Positions 24,504 through 33,561 of a stretch of 64,000 bases of DNA are shown here, piece by piece (positions within the stretch are counted from its first letter, which is position 1; each line of letters starts with the position of its first letter). A program made the position numbers and the translations under genes. Under the pieces are notes generated by a model, which saw only the letters and a program-made list of their open reading frames with translations, searched no databases and was not told where the DNA came from. The DNA comes from Dokdonella_A sp963834755 (GTDB lineage Bacteria > Pseudomonadota > Gammaproteobacteria > Xanthomonadales > Rhodanobacteraceae). Location: contig CAWICQ010000011.1 of the NCBI GenBank assembly GCA_963834755.1, positions 330,027 to 394,026 of the forward strand. The letters are read 5' to 3'.

Positions 24504-24926
24504 GTGATCCGACTCAAACGCGTCTATGAAAAAGCCGGTCCGGACGACGGCCTTCGCATTCTCGTCGATCGATTGTGGCCGCGCGGCGTGACGAAGATTG
24601 CGGCACGCGTCGATGCCTGGCTCAAGGAGGTTGCGCCGAGCCCTCGCCTGCGCATCTGGTTCGGCCACGATCCGACGCGCTGGACCGAATTCCGTCGCCG
24701 ATATTTCGCCGAGCTGAAAGAACACCCAGACGCGGTCGCGGAACTTCGCGCATTGATCGACGCGCAAGCGGTCACGTTCGTCTACGCGGCGAAGGATCCC
24801 GAGCACACGCACGCGCTCGCGCTCAAGGATTTCTTCGAACGGAAGCGCAAACGCGTGCGCGCAAAGAAGACTACGACGCGACGGCCTGCAGCGCGTCGGC
24901 GAGCCGCTCCACGCCGACGATCGTAA
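24504..24926 (+). CDS. DUF488 domain-containing protein
   Basis: A 140-residue protein starting at GTG (VIRLKRVYEKAGPDDGLRILVDRLWPRG). The VDRLWPRGVTK, WLKEVAPSPRLRIWFGHDP and FVYAAKDPEHTHAL blocks define DUF488. Function is unsettled. The last 20 residues are Arg/Lys-rich (TTTRRPAARRRAAPRRR) and are encoded opposite the 3' end of radA: the two genes converge and overlap by 56 bases. This basic tail is not part of the DUF488 core and may be an accident of the overlap. Confidence 0.85.
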   Translation: MIRLKRVYEKAGPDDGLRILVDRLWPRGVTKIAARVDAWLKEVAPSPRLRIWFGHDPTRWTEFRRRYFAELKEHPDAVAELRALIDAQAVTFVYAAKDPEHTHALALKDFFERKRKRVRAKKTTTRRPAARRRAAPRRRS

Positions 24927-26247
24927 GATCGCCGATCTTCGCGCGCTTTGGCGCGTTCGCCTTCGGCACGATCGCACGCAGGAATCCATGCGTCGCGGCT
25001 TCGCGAAGGCGTTCTTCTCCGTTCGGCACCGGACGGATCTCACCCGAAAGTCCGACTTCACCGAACGCGACGAGCTTTTCCGGCAACGGTCGATCGCGGA
25101 AGCTCGACTGCACCGCGAGCAGCACCGGCAAGTCCGCCGCGGTTTCCTGCACGCGGATGCCGCCGACGACATTCACGAAAACATCCTGGTCGTAGACCGC
25201 CGCGCCGCCGTGCCGATGCAAGACCGCGAGCAGCATCGCGAGACGGTTCTGCTCGAGCCCGAGCGCGACGCGGCGAGGATTGCCCAACGACGATTGATCG
25301 ACCAGCGCCTGCACCTCGACCAGCAGCGGACGCGTGCCTTCGCGCGTGACCATCACCGCACTGCCCGCAGTCGGCTGCGCGTGCGCGGACAGAAAAATCG
25401 CCGATGGATTCGGCACTTCTCGGAGGCCCTTGTCGCCCATCGCGAACACGCCGAGCTCGTTGACCGCGCCGAAGCGGTTCTTGAATGCGCGCAGCACGCG
25501 GAAACGGCTGCCGGATTCGCCTTCGAAATAGAGCACCGCGTCGACCATGTGCTCGAGCACGCGCGGACCAGCGATGCCGCCTTCCTTGGTCACGTGGCCG
25601 ACCAGAAACACGCTGGTTCCGGTTTCCTTGGCAAAGCGCACGAGCCGCGCGGCGGATTCGCGCACCTGGCTGACGGATCCGGGTGCGGCCGTCAAGAGTT
25701 CGGTCCAGATGGTCTGGATCGAATCGATGATGAGCACATCGGGTTTGCCTTGCGCGGCCTCGGCGAGAATGCGCTCGATCGACGTTTCCGCGAGCGCTTC
25801 GAGTCCATCAAGTGCAATGCCGAGGCGCTGCCCTCGCGACGCAACCTGCGCGAGACTTTCCTCGCCGGTCACGTAGAGCCCGCGCACGCGCTGGCCGATC
25901 GCGCCGAGCATCTGCAGCAACAGCGTCGATTTGCCGATGCCGGGATCACCGCCGATGAGCACCACCGAACCCGACACGAGTCCGCCGCCGAGCACGCGAT
26001 CGAGCTCGGCGATGCCGGTCGCCTCGCGTCGTTCGGCTTCGGCCGCGACCGTCGCAAGACGCGTGATCTTCGGCGCTTCGTTCGCGCCCGCATAACTGCC
26101 GCGCGGATTCGCCGCGACCGACTTCGCCGGCTGCACGACGAATTCGCTCATCGTGTTCCAGGCGCCGCACTCGGTGCACTGGCCCTGCCACTTGGAATGC
26201 TCCGCGCCGCAGTCGGCGCAGACATATGCGGTTTTCGCCTTCGCCAT
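24871..26247 (-). CDS. radA: DNA repair protein RadA
   Basis: A 458-residue RecA-like branch-migration helicase. It has the N-terminal zinc finger (CADCGAEHSKWQGQCTECGAW), Walker A GGDPGIGKST, the RadA-specific KNRFG motif (FKNRFGAVNELGVF) and a Lon-protease-like C-terminal domain. RadA acts in recombinational repair by extending D-loops. It starts six bases after the alr stop region on the same strand, so alr-radA is likely an operon. Its last 56 bases overlap the DUF488 gene on the other strand. Confidence 0.97.
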   Translation of the reverse strand: MAKAKTAYVCADCGAEHSKWQGQCTECGAWNTMSEFVVQPAKSVAANPRGSYAGANEAPKITRLATVAAEAERREATGIAELDRVLGGGLVSGSVVLIGGDPGIGKSTLLLQMLGAIGQRVRGLYVTGEESLAQVASRGQRLGIALDGLEALAETSIERILAEAAQGKPDVLIIDSIQTIWTELLTAAPGSVSQVRESAARLVRFAKETGTSVFLVGHVTKEGGIAGPRVLEHMVDAVLYFEGESGSRFRVLRAFKNRFGAVNELGVFAMGDKGLREVPNPSAIFLSAHAQPTAGSAVMVTREGTRPLLVEVQALVDQSSLGNPRRVALGLEQNRLAMLLAVLHRHGGAAVYDQDVFVNVVGGIRVQETAADLPVLLAVQSSFRDRPLPEKLVAFGEVGLSGEIRPVPNGEERLREAATHGFLRAIVPKANAPKRAKIGDLTIVGVERLADALQAVAS

Positions 26248-26253
26248 CGCGTG

Positions 26254-27336
26254 TCAGCTTTCGTCTTCGACAAAACGTACGCGGCGGGTGACTCCGCAAG
26301 TCAGCTCGTAGCCGATCGTGTCGGCGTGCATCGCGATTTCCTCGACCGGCAGGCCGCGTCCCCACAGCACGACGGGATCACCGATGCGCGCGCCGGGATG
26401 ATTGCGCAGGTCGATCGTGATGAGATCCATCGAAACGCGACCGATGAGACTCGCGCGAGCGCCGTTGACCAGCACCGGCGTGCCGCCGTCGGCGTGGCGC
26501 GGATAGCCGTCGCCGTAGCCGATCGCCGCGACGCCGACGTTCATGTCTTCGGGACACTCGTACGTCGCCGCGTAGCCGATGCGCTCGCCCTTGCGCACGC
26601 GATTGATCGCGATCAGCCGCGTCGACAGCGTCATCGCCGGACGAAAACCGAAATCCGCGCCGATCTTGCCGGCGACGACCGAGATGCCGTACAGCGCGCC
26701 ACCGGCACGCACCCACTGCGCCTGCGCTTCGGGCCAGCCGAGAATTCCCGCGGAATTCGACAGCGACCGCTCGCCCTCGACGCCGGACAGCGCACGCTCG
26801 AAACGTTCGATCTGCAATGTCGTCAGCGTGTCGTCGAAAACGTCGGAATTGGCGAAGTGCGTCAGAAGGCCGATGTCGCGCTCGACGCTCGGCAACTCGC
26901 GCAGGCGCGCGTGCAGTTCGCGCGCGCGTTCGGGCGCGAAGCCGAGCCGATGCATGCCGGTATCGATCTTGAGCCAGATGTGCAGCGGACGCGGATCGGC
27001 GTCGGCGGCGAGCCATTCGATCTGCGCATCGTGATGGATCACGGATTCGAGCCGGAGCCGGCGCATTTCGGCGAGATCGGCCGCGTCGTCCGCACCCGCC
27101 AATACGACGATGCGCTGAGAGATTCCGGCTGCGCGCAAACGCTGTCCATCGGCGATGCCGGCGACGCCGAATGCGTCCGCGCCTTGCAGCGCGCGCGCCA
27201 CGCGCTCGAGTCCGTGGCCGTAACCGTCGGCCTTGACGACGGCCATGACTTTCGCGCCCGGCGCGAGCTCGCGCACGCGGCGAAGATTTTCGCGGAGCGC
27301 GCTGATGTGAATGGTCGCCGTGGTCGCGCGGCTCAT
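26254..27336 (-). CDS. alr: alanine racemase
   Basis: A 360-residue fold-type III PLP enzyme making D-alanine for peptidoglycan. The Schiff-base lysine lies in VMAVVKADGYGHG (Lys35) and the second catalytic base in IGYAATYECPED (Tyr near 257). SLIGRVSMDLITIDL is the conserved C-terminal signature. It lies downstream of dnaB on the same strand, the common dnaB-alr arrangement, but a 150-base repeat-containing gap separates them here. Confidence 0.96.
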   Translation of the reverse strand: MSRATTATIHISALRENLRRVRELAPGAKVMAVVKADGYGHGLERVARALQGADAFGVAGIADGQRLRAAGISQRIVVLAGADDAADLAEMRRLRLESVIHHDAQIEWLAADADPRPLHIWLKIDTGMHRLGFAPERARELHARLRELPSVERDIGLLTHFANSDVFDDTLTTLQIERFERALSGVEGERSLSNSAGILGWPEAQAQWVRAGGALYGISVVAGKIGADFGFRPAMTLSTRLIAINRVRKGERIGYAATYECPEDMNVGVAAIGYGDGYPRHADGGTPVLVNGARASLIGRVSMDLITIDLRNHPGARIGDPVVLWGRGLPVEEIAMHADTIGYELTCGVTRRVRFVEDES

Positions 27337-27348
27337 TGTTTAAGAGCC

Positions 27349-27467
27349 GGGATTCGGGATCGGGATGGATCGGAAAGCACTGCCGCCTATCGCACCATGG
27401 CGCTCGGAACTGGCGGCGCCGATCGGTGATTCAGTACGCCATCCCGAATCCCGAATCCCGAATCCCG
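27349..27467. repeat. inverted-repeat element with GGGATTC tandem units
   Basis: The right arm holds three tandem CCCGAAT units (27443-27463) plus CCCG. The left arm GGGATTCGGGATCGGGAT (27349-27366) is its inverted counterpart, with about 76 bases between. The whole unit fills the alr-dnaB gap. GGGATTC-type tandem palindromes recur in Xanthomonadales intergenic regions; here it could form a long hairpin acting on the dnaB-alr transcript. Confidence 0.65.
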
Positions 27468-27485
27468 TCTTTTCCGCTCCGCAAC

Positions 27486-28874
27486 TCACTCAAAACTCCC
27501 CGCATACCGATCCGACGCGAAATTCGCGAACTTCGTGTATTGACCGAGGAACGTCAGCCGGATCGTGCCGGTCGGGCCGTTACGCTGTTTGCCGATGATG
27601 ATTTCGGCGGTGCCTTTCTCGTTCGAATCCGGGTTGTAGTACTCGTCGCGGTAAATGAAGATGATCACGTCGGCATCCTGCTCGATGGCGCCCGATTCGC
27701 GCAGATCGGCCATGACCGGGCGCTTGTCGGTGCGCTGCTCGAGCGAACGGTTGAGCTGCGACAGCGCGACCACCGGAATGTCGAGCTCCTTCGCCAGCGC
27801 CTTCAGGCTGCGCGAGATTTCTGAAATTTCGGTGGCGCGGTTCTCCTTGTTGCCGGGCACCTGCATCAGCTGCAGGTAGTCGATCACGATAAGGCCGAGA
27901 TCGTGCTCGCGCTTCAGGCGCCGCGCGCGCGCGCGCAATTCGCCCGGCGACAGCGCCGGCGTGTCGTCGATGAAGATCTTCGCTTCGGAAAGGAACGTGA
28001 TCGCGTTGGTCACGCGCGGCCATTCTTCCTCGGCGAGATCGCCGGTGCGAAGGTGCTGCTGATTGATGCTGCCAAGTGAGGAAATGAGACGGAACGCGAG
28101 CTGCGATGCCGACATTTCCATCGAAAATATCGCGACGGCTTTCTTCTTCTGGATCGCCGCGTATTCGGCGATGTTGACCGCGAGCGCGGTCTTGCCCATC
28201 GAAGGTCGCGCGGCAATGATGATGAGATCGGAAGGCTGAAATCCCGCGGTCAGTTCATCGAGGTCGGTGAACCCGGTCGCGAGTCCGGTGACAGAGCCCT
28301 TGCTCTCGTAGCGCTGATGCAGGATCTGGAACGCATCCTTGACCGCGGCGCGCATCGTCACGAAACCCTTGCGTCCGCGCGCACCGGCCTCGGCGATATG
28401 GAAGACCTTCTGCTCAGCCGTCTCGAGCAATTCCTGGCTCGATCGACCTTCGGGCTGGAACGCATCGCCGGTGATTTCGGTGCCGGCGTCGATCAGCTGC
28501 CGCAATACGGACTTCTCGCGCACGATGTCCGCATAGGCGGTGATGTTCGCCGCGCTCGGCGTCGAATTCGCAAGCTCGATGACGTAACTCGCGCCGCCGA
28601 CGAGATCGGCCAGGTTCTGCGCCTGGAACCACTCGCCGAGCGTCACCGCGTCGTACGGCATGCCCTTTTCTGAGAGCTCGCCGATCGCGCGATAGATGAT
28701 GCGGTGGTCGCGCCGGTAGAAATCGTTTTCGACGAGCTTGTCGGCGATGCGATCCCACGATTCGGGCGCGAGCATCAGACCGCCGAGCACGGCCTGCTCG
28801 GCCTCGATCGAATGCGGCGGCACGCGCAGCGCTTCGATGTTGGATGCGGATTTACGCTCGGTGAGGGCCGCCAT
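27486..28874 (-). CDS. dnaB: replicative DNA helicase DnaB
   Basis: A 462-residue hexameric helicase. N-terminal domain RVPPHSIEAEQAVLGGLML; linker; RecA-like domain with Walker A ARPSMGKTALA, Walker B LIVIDYLQLM and the arginine-finger region ADLRESGAIEQDADVI. It unwinds DNA at the replication fork. Complete, with no intein. It follows rplI on the minus strand after a 250-base gap. Confidence 0.98.
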   Translation of the reverse strand: MAALTERKSASNIEALRVPPHSIEAEQAVLGGLMLAPESWDRIADKLVENDFYRRDHRIIYRAIGELSEKGMPYDAVTLGEWFQAQNLADLVGGASYVIELANSTPSAANITAYADIVREKSVLRQLIDAGTEITGDAFQPEGRSSQELLETAEQKVFHIAEAGARGRKGFVTMRAAVKDAFQILHQRYESKGSVTGLATGFTDLDELTAGFQPSDLIIIAARPSMGKTALAVNIAEYAAIQKKKAVAIFSMEMSASQLAFRLISSLGSINQQHLRTGDLAEEEWPRVTNAITFLSEAKIFIDDTPALSPGELRARARRLKREHDLGLIVIDYLQLMQVPGNKENRATEISEISRSLKALAKELDIPVVALSQLNRSLEQRTDKRPVMADLRESGAIEQDADVIIFIYRDEYYNPDSNEKGTAEIIIGKQRNGPTGTIRLTFLGQYTKFANFASDRYAGSFE

Positions 28875-29127
28875 CGGAGGAGTTCTTGGAGAGGACGGGG
28901 CCAGTGATACTAGAGCACGCTCTCAAATCCTGCGATAGGACAGGCGGGCGAATATTCGGTGGATAAGTCGATCGGATCGGGGGATAACCCGCTTTCCTCT
29001 GTTGACAAGCCTGTGCACAATTCCGGTGGGCATGTGCAAAACGTCACGCACGCGCTCCGCCGAACCGAGTCGTGCGGACTCGCACCCGGCAGCTTCACCG
29101 AGTGCGGTCGCATTTCGATGGATCGCG
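28875..29127. other. dnaB-rplI intergenic region
   Basis: No gene is seen. A GGTGGATAA sequence near 28968 is one base from a DnaA-box consensus, and a TTGACA at 29004 has no matching -10. TAGTAT on the minus strand near 28909-28914 could serve as a dnaB -10, without a clear -35. All these signals are weak. Confidence 0.35.
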
Positions 29128-29577
29128 TTATTCCTCGGGAACGACGACGACCTTGACGGTCGTGTTCACGTCCGCGTGCAGATGGATCTGCACTTCGAAT
29201 TCGCCGATGTGGCGGATCGGACCTTCGGCCATGACGACTTCGGATTTCTCGATCGTCGTGCCGGCGGTGGTGAACGCTTCGGCGATGTCGCGTGGGCCGA
29301 CCGAGCCGAACAGCTTGCCTTCCGGACTCGCGTTCGCCTTGATCGTGATCGAGGCGTTCTCGAGCTGCGCCCTGCGACCTTCGGCGCCGGAGAGCTGCTG
29401 GTTCGCCTTCGCCTCGTATTCGGCGCGGCGCTTTTCGAACTCGGCGAGATTGGTCTCGGTCGCCGCCGCGGCCTTGCCTTGCGGGACGAGATAGTTGCGG
29501 CCGTAGCCCGGCTTGACCCGGACCTTGTCGCCGAGATTGCCGAGGTTTTTCACTTTCTGCAGAAGAATGAGTTCCAT
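29128..29577 (-). CDS. rplI: 50S ribosomal protein L9 (bL9)
   Basis: A 149-residue bL9: N-terminal rRNA-binding domain (MELILLQKVKNLGNLGDKVRVKPGYGRNYLVPQGKA), the long connecting helix and the C-terminal domain with GKLFGSVGPRDIAEAF. Third gene of rpsF-rpsR-rplI. A palindromic dispersed repeat separates it from rpsR. Confidence 0.97.
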   Translation of the reverse strand: MELILLQKVKNLGNLGDKVRVKPGYGRNYLVPQGKAAAATETNLAEFEKRRAEYEAKANQQLSGAEGRRAQLENASITIKANASPEGKLFGSVGPRDIAEAFTTAGTTIEKSEVVMAEGPIRHIGEFEVQIHLHADVNTTVKVVVVPEE

Positions 29578-29674
29578 GATGTTTCTCCGATTCGTTAGCG
29601 CCGGCTCCTGGCCGACGCAGCGGTGGCTGTCCGAATGGACAATCGATTCGTTTTGATGGCGAAGACCTTCTTGC

Positions 29675-29750
29675 CGTCATTCCGGCAACAGCCGGAATCC
29701 ATGATGCCCTTGAAGGTTAAAAATGGATCCCGGCTTGCGCCGGGATGACG
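29675..29750. repeat. dispersed palindromic repeat R1, copy 1
   Basis: Arms of the type GTCATTCCGGCAACAGCCGG and CCCGGCTTGCGCCGGGATGAC face each other around a short AT-rich centre. It sits between rpsR and rplI inside the ribosomal operon. Related copies lie at 32822, 48019 and 53024, and a short relative at 55588. The form is MITE/REP-like with no coding capacity. Confidence 0.75.
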
Positions 29751-29775
29751 ATTTCGATGTGCGTTCGCCGATGTC

Positions 29776-30000
29776 TCAGTGGCTATCGCTATACGGCAAG
29801 AGCGCAAGAAAACGCGCACGCTGCACGGCCGTCGACAGCTGACGCTGATAGCGCGCCTTCGTGCCCGTGATGCGGCTCGGCACGATCTTGCCGGTCTCGG
29901 TGATGTACTGGCGCAGCGTGTTGAGATCCTTGTAATCGATCTCGACCACGCCCTCGGCGGTGAAGCGGCAGAATTTCTTGCGGCGGAAGAACTTGGACAT
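29776..30000 (-). CDS. rpsR: 30S ribosomal protein S18 (bS18)
   Basis: A 74-residue bS18 (MSKFFRRKKFCRFTAEGVVEIDYKD, ITGTKARYQRQLSTAVQRARFLALLPY). It binds S6 on the 30S platform. Second gene of the rpsF operon, 30 bases after rpsF. The single Cys at residue 11 is a remnant zinc-ligand position. Confidence 0.97.
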   Translation of the reverse strand: MSKFFRRKKFCRFTAEGVVEIDYKDLNTLRQYITETGKIVPSRITGTKARYQRQLSTAVQRARFLALLPYSDSH

Positions 30001-30030
30001 TTCGATATCTCCGGATGACGGGGCGGCCGA

Positions 30031-30501
30031 TTACTCAGCGGCGGGCTCGCTGCTGACAGGAGCCACGGCTTCTTCGCGCGGCGGACGCGCTTCGCGTTCG
30101 CGACGCGGACGCGGTGCGTCGTCGTCCTCGCCGAAGCCGAAGCCCTCGTCGTCACGACGGCGGCGGTCGCCCTTGTCGTCCTTGTTCTTCATGATCGCGG
30201 ACATTTCGGTGTCCGCATTTTCACGCTTCATGATGAGGTGTCGCAGCACCGCATCGTTGAAGCGGAAACCGGATTCGAGCTCGTTCAACACCTCGGCGCC
30301 GCACTCGATGTTCATGAGCACGTAGTGGGCCTTGGCGAGGTGCTGGATCGGATATGCGAGCTGGCGGCGGCCCCAGTCTTCGAGGCGATGGATCTTGCCG
30401 CTGCCGTTGCCCTCGATCAGCGTCTTGTAACGCTCGATCATCGCGGGCACTTGCTCGCTCTGGTCAGGATGGACCAGAAACACGATCTCGTAGTGACGCA
30501 T
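30031..30501 (-). CDS. rpsF: 30S ribosomal protein S6 (bS6)
   Basis: A 156-residue bS6: MRHYEIVFLVHPDQSEQVPAMIERY, GRRQLAYPIQHLAKAHYVLMNIE. The ferredoxin-like core ends near residue 100; the remaining about 55 residues are a long, disordered, highly charged tail (DDKGDRRRRDDEGFGFGEDDD), longer than in Escherichia coli, which instead adds glutamates post-translationally. The ATG follows an AAGGAGA ribosome site. Confidence 0.96.
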   Translation of the reverse strand: MRHYEIVFLVHPDQSEQVPAMIERYKTLIEGNGSGKIHRLEDWGRRQLAYPIQHLAKAHYVLMNIECGAEVLNELESGFRFNDAVLRHLIMKRENADTEMSAIMKNKDDKGDRRRRDDEGFGFGEDDDAPRPRREREARPPREEAVAPVSSEPAAE

Positions 30502-30814
30502 GTTGTCTCCTTGCGGATACCGGAGCGGCGAATTCCGCCTCGGCAGCCTCCCGCGTCGCGGTGAGGCAAGGTCCTGCGCCGGGCTGGCCGGACGAAGGGG
30601 CGCGAATACTAAGCGAATCAGGGAATTGGCGCAACCACGACGCCCCCTTCGTCGAGTCGGGCAGCGGCTCGATGCGGGCGATGCCATTGACCGGCAGGAC
30701 CGCCGCCTGGGCGCCCTCACGGTCATCGACGACGACGTAGCTCCCGATCGCGCCGAGGCAGCTCCAGTTCTTCGAATGGGTCGGCGCGAGGGGCCGGCGG
30801 CGCCGTTGACCCAT
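30464..30814 (-). CDS. uncertain ORF between the A-type carrier gene and rpsF
   Basis: A 116-codon frame starting at 30814. Residues 15-65 (CLGAIGSYVVVDDREGAQAA then VLPVNGIARIEPLP) look protein-like with GC-rich third positions. The second half loses this bias and overlaps the likely rpsF promoter, leader and first 38 bases of rpsF. I do not recognise a family. It may be a small gene, a decayed gene, or chance in GC-rich DNA. Confidence 0.22.
   Translation of the reverse strand: MGQRRRRPLAPTHSKNWSCLGAIGSYVVVDDREGAQAAVLPVNGIARIEPLPDSTKGASWLRQFPDSLSIRAPSSGQPGAGPCLTATREAAEAEFAAPVSARRQHASLRDRVSGPS
30502..30605 (-). promoter_or_regulatory. rpsF leader, candidate S6:S18 autoregulatory region
   Basis: The predicted transcript has a GC-rich leader of about 98 bases before rpsF. 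It contains GGCGGAATTCGCC, which can fold as a stem-loop, preceded by CTGCCGAG. In many bacteria the rpsF leader binds the S6:S18 complex to repress translation. The fold here is only suggestive; I could not test it against the consensus. Confidence 0.3.
30606..30634 (-). promoter_or_regulatory. sigma-70 promoter of rpsF-rpsR-rplI
   Basis: On the minus strand TTGCGC (30629-30634) and TAGTAT (30606-30611) are separated by exactly 17 bases. The start point would fall near 30599. Position and spacing fit a promoter for the ribosomal operon. Confidence 0.55.
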
Positions 30815-30915
30815 ACCCGGACCTAGCCCGCCTCGCGTCGCTTGACCGCTGCGCTGGCCTTGCGATCGGACGGCACGGTCGATTCCGGCGCCTCGTTCAC
30901 GGCAGGCCGGTGCGA

Positions 30916-31251
30916 TCAGGCGGCCGGCGCGACCGTGAAGCTTTCGCCGCACCCGCATTCGCCGGTCGCATTCGGATTGCGGAACACGAACGTCGCATTC
31001 AGGCCCTGCCGCTGGAAATCGACTTCGGTACCGTCGATGAACGGCAGCGCCTTCTTGTCGACCAAAAGACGCACGCCGTCGTGGTCGAAGACGAGATCGG
31101 TGTCGGCGACCGCGTCGGCAACATCGACCGTGTAGCCGAAGCCCGAGCAGCCGGTCTTCTTGATACCGAAACGAACGCCGACGGCGCCGGAATCCTTCGC
31201 CAGGTATTCCTGCATGCGTTTGCGTGCGGCTTCGGTAAGCTGGATGGACAT
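30916..31251 (-). CDS. A-type iron-sulfur carrier (IscA/SufA/ErpA family)
   Basis: A 111-residue Fe-S cluster assembly protein. Three ligand cysteines are in place: KKTGCSGFGY (Cys35) and the C-terminal ECGCGESF pair (near 99 and 101). It carries 2Fe-2S or 4Fe-4S clusters to apo-proteins. CGCGESF and the spacing resemble IscA/SufA; ErpA usually has CGCGSSF, so I leave the symbol blank. It stands divergent from asnS, with a TACAAT -10 on the minus strand at 31278-31283. Confidence 0.9.
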   Translation of the reverse strand: MSIQLTEAARKRMQEYLAKDSGAVGVRFGIKKTGCSGFGYTVDVADAVADTDLVFDHDGVRLLVDKKALPFIDGTEVDFQRQGLNATFVFRNPNATGECGCGESFTVAPAA

Positions 31252-31372
31252 AGTGGTGCCGACTCGGGTTACGTTCGATTGTAGCGCAGGGCCGCGGCCA
31301 GGCGGCTGATTCCGCTATCATTGCGGGTTCTTAGCACGTTCAATGTTGGGTTCGCGGGTGGAGCTTCAAGGC

Positions 31373-32785
<1,413 letters not shown>

Positions 32786-32821
32786 TCCGCATGTGCAGCG
32801 CGAGTCGAGATCAGCAACTGT

Positions 32822-32904
32822 TTCTCGTCGTCCTGGCGAAAGCCGGGATCCATTTTGACTTTCAAGATCAACACGGATCCCGGCTTTCGCCGGGATGACG
32901 AGAA
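32822..32904. repeat. dispersed palindromic repeat R1, copy 2
   Basis: The outer arms TTCTCGTC/GACGAGAA and inner arms GGCGAAAGCCGGGATCC/GGATCCCGGCTTTCGCC are nearly perfect inverted repeats around a centre of about 20 bases. It lies between asnS and the 105-residue membrane protein gene and may terminate asnS transcription. Confidence 0.8.
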
Positions 32905-32920
32905 CAAGAGCGGCTCGACC

Positions 32921-33238
32921 ATGCTCGCAATCCGCGAATTCCTGCTGATCATGGGCCTGGGCCTCATCGTTGCCGGCCTCACGGCCTACGTGATCGTCTG
33001 GATGCTCGTCGCCGTGCACTTGCGCGAGCATCATCCGGCCATGCGCAAAGCCATCGGCAATGTGCTGATCGCGCCGCGCGCGTTGACGTTCTATCTCGGC
33101 GCCGGCTGGCGCGCCGCGCGCGACGCGAGCCTCAATGTGCTCGCGTTCCCGGGCACCGTCGGCGTCTGGGGTATTGTCGGCGGCCTTGTGAGCTGCGCGG
33201 TTTCCGAGGTGCTCGCGATCATCGGCGGCACGCGATGA
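32921..33238 (+). CDS. small membrane protein, 105 aa
   Basis: A short protein with a strong N-terminal transmembrane helix (FLLIMGLGLIVAGLTAYVIVWMLVAV) and a second hydrophobic Gly-rich stretch near the C-terminus (GTVGVWGIVGGLVSCAVSEVLAIIGG). I recognise no family. The start is the ATG at 32921, immediately after repeat R1; an upstream in-frame ATG lies inside the repeat. Its TGA overlaps the next gene's ATG (ATGA), so the two are translationally coupled. Confidence 0.6.
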   Translation: MLAIREFLLIMGLGLIVAGLTAYVIVWMLVAVHLREHHPAMRKAIGNVLIAPRALTFYLGAGWRAARDASLNVLAFPGTVGVWGIVGGLVSCAVSEVLAIIGGTR

Positions 33239-33537
33239 GCGACGGCGCGCAATGGTGGATCGCCGCGATCGGCGACACGCTGATCTGGGCTCGACTCACC
33301 ATGACCGACGCCGGTATCGCTGAAGTATTCGACAGCGACGGCCGCACGCTGCACTACGACGACGAGTCGCAGGCGCGCATGGCACTGCTCGACGCGGAGT
33401 TTCGCGCATTCGACGGGCTCGACGAGGACGACGCCGCGCTGATCGGTTTCGATCTCGAAGAGATCGAGCCGCCGCGTGGCGACAGCGACGAGGAACTGCT
33501 GCCGCAGATGATCGTGAAACTGCCGTCGCGCCACTAG
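33235..33537 (+). CDS. acidic hypothetical protein, 100 aa
   Basis: A small soluble protein rich in Asp and Glu (FDGLDEDDAALIGFDLEEIEPPRGDSDEE), starting WWIAAIGDTLIWARLTMTDAG. It has no signal peptide or membrane segment. It is coupled by a 4-base overlap to the preceding small membrane protein gene and is followed 24 bases later by an SDR gene. The family is not recognised. Confidence 0.6.
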   Translation: MSDGAQWWIAAIGDTLIWARLTMTDAGIAEVFDSDGRTLHYDDESQARMALLDAEFRAFDGLDEDDAALIGFDLEEIEPPRGDSDEELLPQMIVKLPSRH

Positions 33538-33561
33538 CCGCGAAGTGAGGAGGAGCCGCCC

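Noticed and set aside
28960..29025. DnaA boxes near dnaB suggesting a replication origin
   Set aside because: Only one near-match (GGTGGATAA) is present, with no AT-rich region or dnaA/dnaN/gidA genes.
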